From Climacteris rufus (lineage: Eukaryota; Chordata; Aves; Passeriformes; Climacteridae): a DNA stretch of 64,000 nt. The translations under genes were made by a program, and so were the position numbers. The DNA lies in the NCBI GenBank assembly GCA_013398175.1, contig VZRZ01004175.1, forward strand, positions 362,640 through 426,639. Direction: 5' to 3'. Of this stretch, positions 23,296-36,740 are shown piece after piece. Each line of letters begins with the position of its first letter. Positions within the stretch are counted from its first letter, which is position 1. Under the pieces are notes generated by a model that saw nothing but the letters and a program-made list of their open reading frames with translations, was not told the DNA's origin and did not search any database.

Positions 23296-26200
23296 ATCAT
23301 TCATACCACTATTTTTCTCCATGGTCTCAAAAATCACCAAAGATCAGTGTGTCATAGTCTCCCACACCATTCTTTTCTAGCCCCATCTTTAAGAGTTATG
23401 AAGAAAACTTCGGTCTTTTTTGTAAAGTTGTGTTTAGTGTTATGATTTGAGCACAGCAAACAGAACCCTATTTGCAAGTCTTTGATGTACATAAAGATGG
23501 TTATAGCTTTATTCAGTCTTATCTCTCTTAGTCTAAACTACCCCAAATATTTGAATCTCTTTGCTATTTTCTAGGTGCTTTATTCCAGACTTTTCTGGGG
23601 ACTTGAAAAATAAACTGACTCCTGTATTATTCTTTGTTTCCTGTTTCGTTTTCTGTCCTTCTGAAGTTAGGCATTACATTTAAATCTATTATTTCAGTGA
23701 AATGAGATCTTACGCTAGGCAGGGACCTGAAAACAGTTATAGTGTAATAGAAACTACTTACTTAAGCACTATTTCAAATTAAAAACCAAGACCAATCATA
23801 TAAAAAACCCTTCTATCTGTTTCCTTGTTCTGTCAGGAATGAAGATGCAAAGCATGAATAGAAAGACTACCACTGAATGAAAGACAGTTTCCCTCTAATA
23901 AGCAAAGGAGTTATCTATATCTGTTGCACTGTAAAGAGGAGAGTACTCAGAAGGGCACCGAGTGCAGGCATAATTAATATTTTTGGTATAGCAAGAAAAG
24001 ACAATGACAGATGAAAAAATCCCTAGATGCTTGTACTTCTCTTGAAGAAGGCAAAATTAGGTACATGATTTTGAGTCTACTTAACTCAAATGTTAAATCT
24101 GGCTTAAACAGACATGCATTAAAAATGGGTAATGAGACCAATGAATCAGAAAAGCTTCAGACCAAATACTAAATAAAGTTTTCTTTAATTACATTAGAAC
24201 AATACTTAAGTATGTAGTAATACATTGTGGGATACCAGAGTGATCAGCCTACATACACAATTGTGAAGTATGCCATCTGCAGAATCCGTTCCTTTCCTTG
24301 TAGTCTTGTATGCACTATAAAGACAGTTCCAGACACACTATCAGTTATGGACAGCTTCAAGAGCTTGTTATGCAATTTTATATAATTAATAGGCCAACTG
24401 TGTGCATTGCACTGCAGTCTGATATGTTTCTGTAGTTTCAAAGCTGCTCTGAACTGTCAGGAACCCCTGCCACAGCCTTATGATTATTCACTTTTACATA
24501 CCTGTCTAGTCTGCAATGGCTCACAATGAAAACCACTGGTGTTTAAAAGCTTATCCCTGTGTATGTATCACTTTCTCAACTAATTATTATTAACATCTGA
24601 GTAACTATTGCAATTTTTGTTATGCTTTCAACTGTGGTTCATTTCAGATTGTAGCAAAATCATAACATGAAGTCAGTGGAAACATAAATTTTGATCTTAC
24701 TTGGTCTGCCCTAGAATGTCTCTCTCCATTGACAACAAAGATATCACAGTAAGCAAGCTACTAACTTCTATATCTCAGTTAAATGTCTAAAATGTGATGG
24801 AGAAATTCTGTGGGTTTCACTTCAGTAGCATATAAAAAGGGGATTAATCAAAAGGTATAAACAAATGGGGAAATAGAGAATGAAAAAATATTTGGACATA
24901 AATTCTAGCTAATCATTAAATTTTAGTTCATTGTTTCAGCATCTCCTAGATGCTCCATGAAAGGAAATATCATCAATAGTATTCATTAATGAAGTATCCA
25001 GTTCTGTAAAAGATCTTTTTGGAAAAGGTAATGTTGATTGTCTTTCAGTTTAAGACACACCAGTGTAACGATCTGTATTTAATAAAATATATATATGAAG
25101 TATGACAAGCAGTAGGAAGCAGCAAGACCATTTCCACAGAACAGGAAGAAAACACGTATTTTCTTTTCTTAATAGACCTTTGAAGATACATTACGCAGAC
25201 TTAGTTTCATGTAACTATAATTAGTGAAGTACTCAAAGGATTTAGAGCAAAGATAGTAATAGTGATAGTAATAGTAATATTTTTCTTTTTTTTAGAACTT
25301 AAGAAGAGAGGATGAGACCACAAAAGAGGACATAGTAGAGGAGTGGCAGAAAAACAAAAAATAGGAGCTATAAAACTGAGTTGAATGTTTGTGAGACTTC
25401 ACAGAAATAGGCTCAGAAGGCACTATCAGCTAAGAAACTGAATAGAAATCAGGAATCAGAGAAAGACATTTTAAATTTCCTAATTAGTATTCAAAGAAAA
25501 AAAAACTGAAAACAAAAGAAATGATAAAATAATGAAAAATAAGAGGAATGGAAGGGGTTGAAATAAAACCAGGAACACTCTTTGTAAAAAGCCAAAAATG
25601 AGTGTTTGTAATTAGGTTTGAGAATCTAGTGAAGTCAATGAGGCTGATGAATGAAAGTTTGCTGAAATGTGGCATTCTTTGTTAACCATAAACCACAGCA
25701 AATACCAAGAACAGAAGAGGTCTACCTCAGCTCAATGCTGGGCCTGAAATGGGAGACATGACAAAGGCTCCATTAAGTCCATAAAATATATCACTATTCA
25801 TTTTTATGGAAATGATTGGATAGTGGGGTGATGGATGAACAGACAGATAGGCAGATAATACAACAGAGATTGCTCATGGTTTGACTGTCATTGTTCATAT
25901 TTAGCAATCACAGTTGTATTGGTGAAAACAAAGCATACATTGCCATATATTGGGTTAATATTGATGAAAAAATAGACAGGCAATATTTCTTTTTGGTCCT
26001 GCCTGTGCTGCCGTTTCACTTACAGAGTTATAAATTACACTTATTAAGAGGAAAAAAATAAAACCCACAAGGTGATATGAAAACTTTGACAACATACTGA
26101 CATCTCACAAACTCTGACAAAGCAAATATTAAAAATAATAGTCATTCTAGAAAGAAGAAAAATTCTGCAGGAAATAATGAATGTGACATAGTCAATAAAG

Positions 26201-27414
26201 TTACTGCTACTTTCAACAGCAGACTGTTTAAAATTCTCAACATTAAGCAATTAACAAATTTTTAAAAGTAAAAATATTTTGAAATCAAACCCCAGTTTAT
26301 AAGCAAAAATAAAAGGGTACTGTCACTGTTTCACAGTGGATTGATAATAATGGCTTATGAAATCCATACAGAGAAGAAAAAATCAAAACGAAGAAGATAG
26401 AATATTGTGAAATTGAAAAAATAAAAAATATCACCCTTACATTAATTTTAGCTGCAACTCGTTATTGTACTAAGGACTCTGACAGGAAAAATATGTCTTC
26501 TCCAAGGATTTTAGGACTAAAATAATGTCAGTTGCATTCTAGGAAACCGTATCTAAACCTCCTAAGTCACTCATCAGGACACTGTAGGAGACATGAATAA
26601 TGTTCAGGTGCTCGACATAAATCCCTGCTTATTTACTTGACGACTGTAGCCACAGTGGAATTTTGTGTGCATAAATGACTTGCATAGTAGGTATCACATT
26701 GATGTATCCTGTTATAATATGTAGGACATAGAAAATAATCAAACTCAGATTTCATGAGAAGGAAAGTTTATTGGTAGGGCCTACAATAGCAAAAAAATTA
26801 TGCACAACAATAAGAAACCATAGCACCTGACTGCTTATCTATGCATAAAAATGAGTGCTACCATGTTGAACGATTTTATATCCAGTGATTTTACTGCAGC
26901 TTCTCATAAGAAAATATACAAACTTCACCTTGCCTAATATTACAAACTTCTGTGAAAACTGTGCAGCAAATAACATATTTATCTATAAATGTTCAAAAGC
27001 ATCACAATTTATAGCTCTGTATCAGACATCTGCATAGAAAGGTAATCCTTTGGAATGTATTCATTTGGAAATTGACACTTATGTTTGGAAATTTACACCT
27101 ACAAAGATTGGTTCTTAGAGAAGTGAGGTGTGCAAATATGCATGAGAGATGATCAACTGTGACAACAACAATCATTGTTGAGTAAAGAAGGTAAGGCTGT
27201 GGTAATTAAATTTGCTAAATATATCAGTTAGGATGTTCCATCAATTAAAAGGAAAATTAGAAAAGTTTTACGGGAGTACTTGGGTGACCTAGAAGACTGG
27301 AGTAATAAAAGTGCTAAATGTTATACTTATAAAGACTTAAAAGAACTATAAACTGGAGGACTGACTGCCTTGAACCTTCAAATCCCCAATTATCCTATTC
27401 TTTTTTGTGAGTAT

Positions 27415-27912
27415 GAAATCAACCAGAACATTGCCCTTCTATGACTTGGGTCAGGATGTTGTCATTAATGTTCTCCAAGGATCTCTTGGGGTGCTTATGC
27501 CCTGCTATGTTGTTCTGTGAGCAGATATAAGTCCAGTTGAAGTTCTCTATGAGGACAAGGTCCTGTGAACACGAGACTGCTTCCATCTGTCCAGAAAAGG
27601 CACCATCCACTTGTTCCGCCACTGGTCAGGCAGCCTATAGCAGACACAACTTGTTACCCACACCACTCTGCTCTTTTATCCTCACATGTAAGTTCTCACT
27701 CAGCTTACCATGCATATACAGGTGGATATCCACGTGTTTCTTCTGTTTGCTCACATAGAGAGCATCTCCTCATCCTTGTCTGCCCTGTTTTTTCCTAAAG
27801 AGCAGGTATTTCTCCATTGAAGCATTCATTAAACAATCCATCTAACCAATTCTCTGTGATATCAAGAAGATTATAGTCCTACAACAGCAGACAGATCTCC
27901 AGTTCCTTATGT
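27415..27912 (-). repeat. Possible old LINE (CR1-like) internal fragment, antisense
   Basis: The segment around 27850-27905 (TCTGTGATATCAAGAAGATTATAGTCCT…CAGACAGATCTCCAGTTCC) resembles a conserved stretch of CR1-like LINEs read in reverse. The rest is GC-richer and has decayed frames. The assignment rests on recall and is tentative. Confidence 0.35.
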
Positions 27913-27914
27913 TC

Positions 27915-28483
27915 TGTCATGGGTAAAAAGCGTGAGTAACTCGGAGCCTTCAGCAGCGGTCTCGTGACCTGAGAGAAGCAGCTTGGCTTCACCCAGTCTC
28001 TGAACAGAGTCAATCCTGCATCAGAGCTCCCACAGAATCTTGGCTCAGCTCATGCACAGCGGTTTAATTTAAGCAGGGAAGTAAAGAGACGAGGAAGGGT
28101 TCTTTTCCGCTTACTGCCAGCAGGTTCGTATTTCTGGAGCCATGGAGAGTGCCGAAGAAGACAAAATGGCTGTCAGGGGTGTCTGTTATAACACGGAAGC
28201 GAGGGCAGGGCAGTCGGGAGAGACCCAATCGCTGCGGAGCATTACAATGACTGACAGGCGTTGTCAGCCACTTGGCTGTCCGAACACAGCAGGACAACCA
28301 ATGAGCTGCCCTTTCGGGCAGGGACCGCCCCTCTTGCCGTGGCCGTGGAGCCTCCGCAGTGGCCCAGGCCGTGCCATCCCCGGCTGCATCGGCGTGCGCG
28401 GGAGAGAGCCCAACCCCCGTGACTCTGGCATGGTGGGGCCGGGCTGGGCTGGGCCATGAGCTACCCCCAGAGGCACTGCAACA
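27915..28483 (-). repeat. Solo LTR A, ERVK-like, antisense (family of 43772 and 52975)
   Basis: It starts TGTCATGGGTAAAAAGCGTGAG and ends GGCACTGCAACA. It aligns along its length with the LTR at 52975-53533: GAGTAACTC(G/A)GAG, 'CAGCGGTTTAATTTA(A/T)GCAGGGAA', 'GGCAGTCGGGAGAG' and 'CCAATGAGCTG'. The minus-strand polyadenylation signal has decayed. The flanking hexamers ATGTTC and ATATTT differ only by transitions, so a decayed duplication is possible. GC- and CpG-rich at 28140-28460. Confidence 0.75.
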
Positions 28484-29070
28484 ATATTTTTTTCCATGTG
28501 CACAGGTACTTGAAACAAATCACCTCAGCATGCTGATTTCCCAAAAATGGTCTCTTTTTTTCGTATTAGTGTTTTATAGGCACTTCCCTGCTTTCATGCA
28601 AATGTTGGAGGTGGTCTTCCTTAAACCATGTTTATTGGTTTTGTGTTCCCTTTCATTCACATCACTTCAGACTCTAGTCAACCCTGTGTGTCACTCCCTT
28701 ACAGGCTGCTGGTAACTCTCTCCCTCCCCTGGTGGCTTCTAGTTTAAAGTTCTCCTTACCAAATCAGTCATCATACTGGAAATAATACCTTTGCCCTTCC
28801 TATTCCAAGGGATACTATCTCTCCCCAAATGTAGGTTGTTCATTGTTATAAAAGTGAATATACTTTCAGAGGTTATGGAGCTCCACAGTCCAAGAAGTCT
28901 TTTAGTTTGTTTATTCTGTGAAGCTACTTTAACCTGTTTGGATCAAGAGAAGACTGTTACTTGCTTGCATTTGTCACAACTGCACAACCAGAAAAGAGCT
29001 ACTCACTCTGGTTTGGTTTATGATCTCTGATGCAAATTTGTGTCACCAAGTAGCATTACATTTTCAGTAT

Positions 29071-29446
29071 CAAAGAATCATAGAATATGCTGAATTGGAA
29101 GGACCCATCAGGATCATCGAGTCCAACTCCTGACCCTGGACAGGACACCCCAAGGATCCCACCATGTGCCTGAAAGTGTTGTTCAAATGCTTCTTGAACT
29201 CTGTCAGGCTTGGTGCTGTGACAGCTTCATAGGGAGTCTGTTCCAGTGCCCAACTGCCCTCCGGGTGAAAAACCTTTGCCTGATATCCAACATAAACCTC
29301 CTCCGACTCAGCTTCATGTCATTTCTTCAAGTCCTATCACTGGTCACAAGAATGAAGAGATTGGTACCTGCCCTCCACTTCCCCACACGAGGAAGTGGTA
29401 GACTGCGTTGAGGTCTCCCTTCAGCCTTCTCTTCTCCAGGCTGAAC
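29071..29446 (-). repeat. CR1 LINE 3' fragment, antisense
   Basis: It begins CAAAGAATCATAGAATATGCTG (reverse complement of the CR1 tail) and runs through 'GGACCCATCAGGATCATCGAGTCC', 'GGGTGAAAAACCTTTGCCTGATA' and 'CAGCCTTCTCTTCTCCAGGCTGAAC', all standard CR1 3' segments. 5'-truncated and non-coding. Confidence 0.88.
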
Positions 29447-31829
29447 TATATACTATGTATAGTACAATGTGCTCCTGTAATACCATATGATATTATCAGT
29501 GCAGCTCACTCAATACCATTCTCATATGAGTCCTCAAGGAATACTAATTGGAAAAAGGAGGTATGAAGCAGCAGTTTTAATGGCAACTAAAATGATTGGA
29601 GAGAAAGAAATACTGAAAAAGACTAAATTATATTAAAGTAACTGTAGCTGTAACTATAACTAATGAAAACTGTAGACTCTGCTGTAGAAGAAACCAACAA
29701 TTATCCAAGATCTTGTTGATGTTGTAGAATAAACGAAGGATTATTTAAGAGTTTATAAATCTTTAATAAAGGAACACAAAACAAATGAACATCCCTAGCT
29801 AAAATATAAGATAAAGAAATGAATAATAATAGAAGGTTAATAATCTAGTCGCTACGGTAACCATAAGAAATAAAAGGCAATGGTGTCACTGCTAGCTTGT
29901 CCACACTAGTAAAATAAATAAATTAGCATTTTGTGGCAGGAGAGACTGTATCATACTCATAAGCTGCAATGAGCTAAGTGATACCTTTAAAAGCCTTTAC
30001 ACCAAACTACCTATCATCTATGCGATTGAAAGCAACAGAGCAGTCACACAGATGATAACAAGATAAATATTTTCTGGATGTGAACATATGTTATTTCATT
30101 TGGCTTCATCCTGACAAATTAATGTTGTGCTGGCTCTCTTCACATAAGAGGTCAGACTTAAAAAAACAACTTTAAATCACATCATCACCACCCAGGTGGA
30201 AATGGTAGTAGTTATATTTGCTCTAGCTAATTTGATCGCAGCCTATATGTTACTAGGCTTTTCCAGAAGAATATTTAAAAAATATATCTCTAAAATAAAA
30301 ATGGGACTGGTCCAGAAACACTTTTTTCCAGAAAAATTTGGTAGTTTGATCTGCACATCACCACCACAAGTCCTGTAAATCCAAAAGGTTTACTCATTCT
30401 GACTAAAATAAACCTTTTCTTTCTCAGGTCCCCCCACTCCAAAGCTCTGCAGTGTCAGATTTCGATCGGAATATCCTAAATCTCAAGCTGTTTCCCATGT
30501 TTCCAGAAATGCTTTTACAGAGACATTACTAATTCAATATGGGAACATTCAGTTTTATGTTTTCTTCATGAAAAATTAATCTCATATTTCAAAGCCATCA
30601 TAATTTGTAGACTCTGTAAGTTATTGTGTTACTTTGTAGTCAATTAGTAAGCTAAGTGCCATAAAAATGTTTTTCATTTTTAACTGTAGTCCCTTTGAAT
30701 AGTGTCTTTTGTCCACACAGTTTCAATCAGTTTTTGCTTGAAGACCTTGACAATATCAGCATACATTCCCTGACACAACAAATTACACTTAGCTTTACAT
30801 ATTGTGGTGATACTGCTGCCATTCCAGTAAAGATTTATCTTGAGCATGTCCATGTGATGTTTTATCAGCCTTCTTTTTAGCCATGTATGTACATATTATC
30901 TGGTCAGTGAAAATAGGTTGGAGCAATCTATTTTCTGACATAAAGACACCTGGACCACTGTACTTGTTCTTAAAGAAGCATCCAGCTCTGTTGTTGATCT
31001 CAGTAGCCAAAACTATATTCTGCCACTTTATATCAGCAAAACAATTAATACAGATTCATATGGAAAGCACTGAGATGCTTACTCTGATGATTGCAAGTTT
31101 CTTAACTTCTGCACATTATATAAAACTGGTTTTGAAAAATGAATAGAACACACTTGCATTCAAAATAATGAATAATGAGTTTTTAATGTCCCAAAACAGA
31201 ACTTGAATTCGTCTCCTTGTCATCCATGTATATTTTACCAGTTATATTGTCAGCTAGCTAAATTCTCACACAGATTTTTAAGTTATTCAGTGGCAATGCA
31301 CAGATATAACTGACTGTTCAGCATCTTCTAGCTCTTCAGTGCTGTGAAGATGGATGAGGACCTTAATTTCCTTGATGTGGATGAGCAGGCTTAATCATTT
31401 GTGCTTTTGATCAAGAGTTGATGATATGTGGAATACATCCTAATGTGTACATAATGATTGGCAAAGAACAGTCTATAGCACAGCAATTATATAAATTTTG
31501 ATTTAACACAAAATCTCTCTCTTACATATGCTGACAAATACAGATTCCATTCTGCCAACTAAGTACAACCTACAGGCTGGATTATCAAACAAGTTATTGC
31601 ATTGTAACTTTTTTATCACTGAAAGACCTAAAGAGTCTGCTTTAAACAGGGACCTGTGCCTCACCCATTATGAAATAGAAGAAATATATTTGCAAACTTG
31701 CCTGTATAATGAATTTTTCCTGAAGCCTCAAGGGAATCTGATAGCTGATAGTATTGAAGGGTTTGGATTGACTGCATAATATTTTTTTTTTAATTTCCTT
31801 TGTTGTACAAATCATGTCAGCTTGATCAG

Positions 31830-32423
31830 TGTCATGGGTTAACCCCAGTAGGCAGGAAAGCCCCACCCAGACTCACTCCCCACTAGCAGGGTGGGAGAGA
31901 GAATCAAAAGTGAGAAAACACATGAGTGGAGGAAAAGACAGTTTAGTAGGTAAAGATAAGATGTCCACACAAGCAAAGCAAAATAAGGAATTCATTCAGC
32001 CCTTCCCATGGGCAGGTAGCTGTTCAGCTATTACCATCAGGAAAGCAATGGTATCAGGAAAGCAGGGCTCCATTACACATAATGGTTACTTGGGAAGACA
32101 AGCACCATCAGTCCAAACACCCTCCTCTTCCTCCTTCTTTTCGCAGCTTTTTATTGCTGAGCATGATGCCACATAGTGTGGAATATCACTTTGGTCAGTT
32201 GTGGTCAGCTATCCCGGCCATGTTTCCTCCCAACTCCTTTTGCACCCTCAGCCTTCTCATTTGTAGAGTGGGAGAAGGACCAGAAAAGGCCTTGACGTTG
32301 TGTCTAAGCACTGGTCAGCAATAACTAAAACATACCTGAATTTTCAGAACTGTTCCAAAACACATCACCATACCAACTACCACTACTGAATAAAACTAAC
32401 TTGATCCCAGGAAAAACCAGTAA
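31830..32423 (-). repeat. Avian ERVL-type LTR, antisense
   Basis: It starts TGTCATGGGTTAACCCCAGT, the inverted 3' terminus of the same family as 2896-3480. It contains the inverted 'AAGCAAAGCAAAATAAGGAATTCATT', 'GGAAAGCAGGGCTCCATTAC', 'GGAATATCACTTTGGTCAGTTG' and '…GCCTTGACGTTGTGTCTAAGCACTG' segments. It ends near AAAACCAGTAAA (about 32423). No convincing duplication. A 115-codon chance frame crosses it. Confidence 0.78.
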
Positions 32424-35047
32424 AATCGGAAACTGAACAGATTAGCTAGATGTTTACTAGGATCAGCACTGTCAAGCATAATTCTCCTAATAACATTTTT
32501 GTCACTGGGACAATCAATATGGTCATTATCATGCCTGAGGAGTAACTTTTCTATTTGAAGAGATGAACATTATCTTTCAAGCGAAAAAATGTTCTTTATA
32601 TGAACTTTGTCAAAAACATAGTCTTTCTGAGTCACTACTGTCTCCTTTATTTACATATTTTGGTGGGAATTCTGCAAGTTTCTGTTGAATTACTCTATCG
32701 CAGCTGCTAGTAGTTTTAAACTTATCACAAAGGTGGTACTGCTACTATCTGCTTCATGATGGGAAGCTCAAGTTTCATTTAGTTTTTTGTCAGAAATGAT
32801 AGATGAATGATTTAATGGTACTGAATTGTTCGCTTTGCACCAGGGATTCAGGGTTTCTTTTCCATCATTTGACAGAGTTTTATCATCTCCACTGAAATGT
32901 TGTGCAATAGCACCATCATAGGGGCATGTATGATTTAAAGCCACTGCAAAGATGTTTGATGTGATACAATTTTGCATTTTGTTGACATTTATGCTTTTCT
33001 TCATTAGCATTTTAAAACTTTCATTTATGGTAAACAGCTTGCTTATTTGCCAGTTTTTGCATTTTACTCTAGATTTGTCCTACATTTAAACAGTGTTCTG
33101 ATGAAATTATTTTAAAAAGAACCCAAACACATCTCACATTTGCCTTCAACAAAGCAAAGAACATCCTCTGAGTTAGTGTATGATGCCTGACTTGCATGCT
33201 GGCTGAAATAAATCAAAGAAATGTAATAATAAATTCATCCAGTATCATCTACTTCATCTCTCTTCTCTAGTGCTACATACCTGTAACATTCCCTATAAGA
33301 AAAAAATATTTTCTTTTATTAGGCTGCAACAAGATACGTACTGCGTGATTTCTAACTATTGTCCCTCACCTTTTCTTGTAGCATTTCCTAGCACAAAAGT
33401 ATTTTTTACCAGTAGATGTTGGTCTGTTAGGACCCCAGGTAAAAAGGCACTCAGGCTCTGTAAAGGCTCATGCTAAATGATAATTTAAAATTATATCTAT
33501 AATGGGTGAACAATAATAAAAAGATAAAATAGTTTACATAATCTTATATCCCTATAGATTCTGGTAACCCCAAATTGTGTGTTATTGAACAGTCCTCCAA
33601 ACACCATGCAGACCTCCAGGTTGACCCAGCCTATGGAAATGATTATTTTTTTGGTCATTCAAGCTGTTACAGGATTTTCTTAGAGGGAAAATCTTGAAAT
33701 CTTTCTTGTGCTTGAAAGCTGCCACCACATTATTCCAAGACTTATTTTTTTCCTTAAACTGAACACAAGTTAATTCAAATTGTCTTTGTAAATCCTGTTC
33801 ATTAAAATTGTCATGCTTCTTGTTCTTTAAGCAGGAGTTTCTGTAATGATTCCTTTTCTATTTTACATTGTTTTTTAAACTGAACACATAACCTGAGGTA
33901 GAACTAGAATATGTTTTCTTCAACTGTTTATGAAAAGCAATGCCAAATGCACTAATAAATGTAATATAAATGTCATTAAAATACTTGCTGTTCTTCATAA
34001 ATATAGACTGGTTTGACATGGTTTGGTGCTGGTCCAGGAGCTTTGGAGCATGCTGTTAGCCTGGCTGTGGGTAATTCAGGGCCACCACAACAGTTTGGAG
34101 CTTACAACTCTATGTTGTCTATGTTTGTTACTTTGTGGTATCTTTATTGTCTTCCAGGTACTTGCAAATAGCTTGATTACTTGACATTTTCCGTTTGATC
34201 TTTTAAAAAGCTAAACAACATTAAGAATGAACTCCATTAATTTCTTCTTCTCTGCTCTTTTATGTAATTGAATGTGAACCTTTTAATATGTTACAAGTGG
34301 TATTTAAATTGCAGGCATCTAGTGACATGTAGCGCCCTATAGGTTGATATCTGCAAGCAAACTGCATGTTACGTAGCCAGCTCAGACATCTGTAACTTCT
34401 AAAGTAACTCAGAGTGATCTAAATAGTAAACTGCTGTGCCTAGACTATTTCTGAAGATAAAATCTTTGCTTCTCAGCTGATTGAAGTACTATAGTAAGGA
34501 TGTTCAGTGTTCTGAAACTCAGTAGGATGCTATTTTTAGTTTATTTCCTAGACCTATGCTTATCTAGGTCCTTTCTTTAAACAGGAACTCAAGGGTTTGC
34601 CATTTCATGCCATCAGCTTTGTAACACTGTAAAGATACAGTTTTCTGACCTTCTTTGTTCTTTCATCATATTGAGTATATTACCTTAACAGTAATAAAAG
34701 AACCAGTTGGCTCTCTGTGACACCAGCAGCTGGCCTACCAGTTCCTTAGGTACAGAATGGATTTAACACGTTGTTCTTTTTCTTCCTTCACTTTGGCAAC
34801 TCAAAGCCTTCCAGTTAAGACTGGGTAGCCAAGGACTTCTAAACTCCAACTACAACATTGGCATATTACTTTTTCTACTTATCTGCACTGCTGGAGTTAA
34901 TATAGTCAAGAATACAAAGAAGAGTGTGGTACTGCTTTACAAAATGTATGGAAATGCTATGATCTTGGTAAGAAGGAATTGCGTATTCCTATTTCAATTT
35001 TTGTATCTGTGGTTTCTAGTTATCTGTTCAGGTGGTAGGTGGTAAAT

Positions 35048-35182
35048 GCTAGAAACATTCAAAGACAGGCTGAATGGGTCTCTGAGTAACCTCATCTAGT
35101 TGAAGGTGTCCCAGCTCACTGCAGGGGTGGTTGGACTAGATGACCTTGAAAGGTCCCTTCCAACCCAAACCAGTCTATGATT
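35048..35182 (+). repeat. Short CR1 LINE 3' fragment, sense
   Basis: 'GACAGGCTGAATGGGTCTCTGAG…GGGGTGGTTGGACTAGATGACCTTGAAAGGTCCCTTCCAACCCAAACC…TCTATGATT' is the classic CR1 3' terminus. Confidence 0.88.
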
Positions 35183-36344
35183 AGATGACCCCAAATTAGA
35201 ATTTATACCTAAAGGAAAAAAAGTAGAGGAGAAAGCATTTCACAGGTTACAGAAGATAGTTTTTTTAAAATTTATTATGAAAATATTTCCCTTTAGACAA
35301 GTAATTTTTGCAACGGCAAAAAATTACTGATTCACATTTTGATTGTTAAGCTCAAAATGCATGAAATTCATTTCTAAATAGTCATTTAGTCAGCTATGGC
35401 ATAGATGAGTGGTCTTATCTAATTGTAGACTCTGCACATTTCACTGGATTGCATCCTATATTTCCATAGTATTTTGAAACCCATCCATAGCAAAAGCCTG
35501 TCCCTGACAAATTCCAATAATTTGTAATTACAGACTCTCATTTGTGTCAAACTCAGTGTGACCAACATAATTTTATGGATTTAGTTCAGTGATCATTTAC
35601 AAAAAATTGAAAACCCCAGGTCAAACAGCATTCTGTAAATTGATACACATTTAGAAATGCAAGGAATATGTTTTGAATGCACCAAATTGCAGCTCCAAGA
35701 TAACCATGGCTTTATTGTATAAGAGGAATAAAAGACTTAAACATTCATTTAGTTTTATGAATTTAAAAAAAAAAAAGTAGACAAACCACATCTAGTTCTG
35801 CACTCACATTTTCAATGCAGTTTTTTGTTTTGGGATTCATTATTTGCCACTAATTAAGCTTGATTTAATTATATACATTTATTAATCTTTGTCTTTTTTA
35901 ACCAATTGAGTTCCTCACTGGTATCTCAAACCCACTGATAGTATTACATAATTAAAATTGTGTTCTTATATAAAGATGTTTTCTGACTATATATATATTT
36001 TTAACAAGACAAAATTTTGTGACCTAAGATACAAGCATTGTGCAGTAAGTTTTTGTGAAATTAGTATAATCTCGACAAAAAGTGGGTGGAGCTCTGTTTT
36101 ATTAAAATTAACCTGGATTTCCCGTAACTGTTGCTTCTCTTGGGGTGAATACTTTCTGACTAATATGCATGACTTCCCCAGATCATTTATAGCCAGTCAA
36201 AGTTTTGGGAGAATTTAGAGAGGCTTCTGTTTCTAGTATCTTCACCGAACATGGGTATGTAGCATTAGTGTGTCAAAAATAGATAAGCTGATATTCTTGG
36301 TGTATGTTACTTCAATTAGAAGTGAGTAAATGTAATTGAACTCT

Positions 36345-36740
36345 AAAAGCGTTTAAGACGGATGCTCTTGAGGTCGCGACAGCGCCTTTATGGGTGCGGA
36401 ATCCCTGCTGGGATGAGTTGTAGAACTCTCCTAAAGGACAGAATTCTAGTACTGCAGAAAACCTGCTTCTGCTGGCTCCTCTAGGATGAGTGTTTCCCCA
36501 GGCGTGGTGTGGTAGCGCCAACGAGAATAAAAGGCTACACAGAGGGCTCTTCCCTGGGTGAAGAGTCCAGTGTTGCTTCGTGAGGGTCCAGAGATATCCA
36601 GATGGCTGAGTAACCCAGAAGAAAGAGCCCAGAGGAAGCCCTGCAGGGCTCTTTTAAAGGAAGATGGGATCAGGAAACACCCAATGGGGAATGGCACAGT
36701 TCAAAGTGACCAGTGGAGGGGAACTTTCCAGGACATGGCC
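36345..36740. repeat. CpG-containing LTR-like block, family and strand uncertain
   Basis: A GC-rich island with CpGs (GGTCGCGACAGCGCC at about 36373) lies in AT-rich intron. It has AATAAA on the + strand (about 36525) and 'CCCAATGGGGAATGGCACAG' near 36680, which looks like a CCAAT-type U3 element. Composition suggests a solo LTR, but I found no terminal repeat or duplication. Confidence 0.3.
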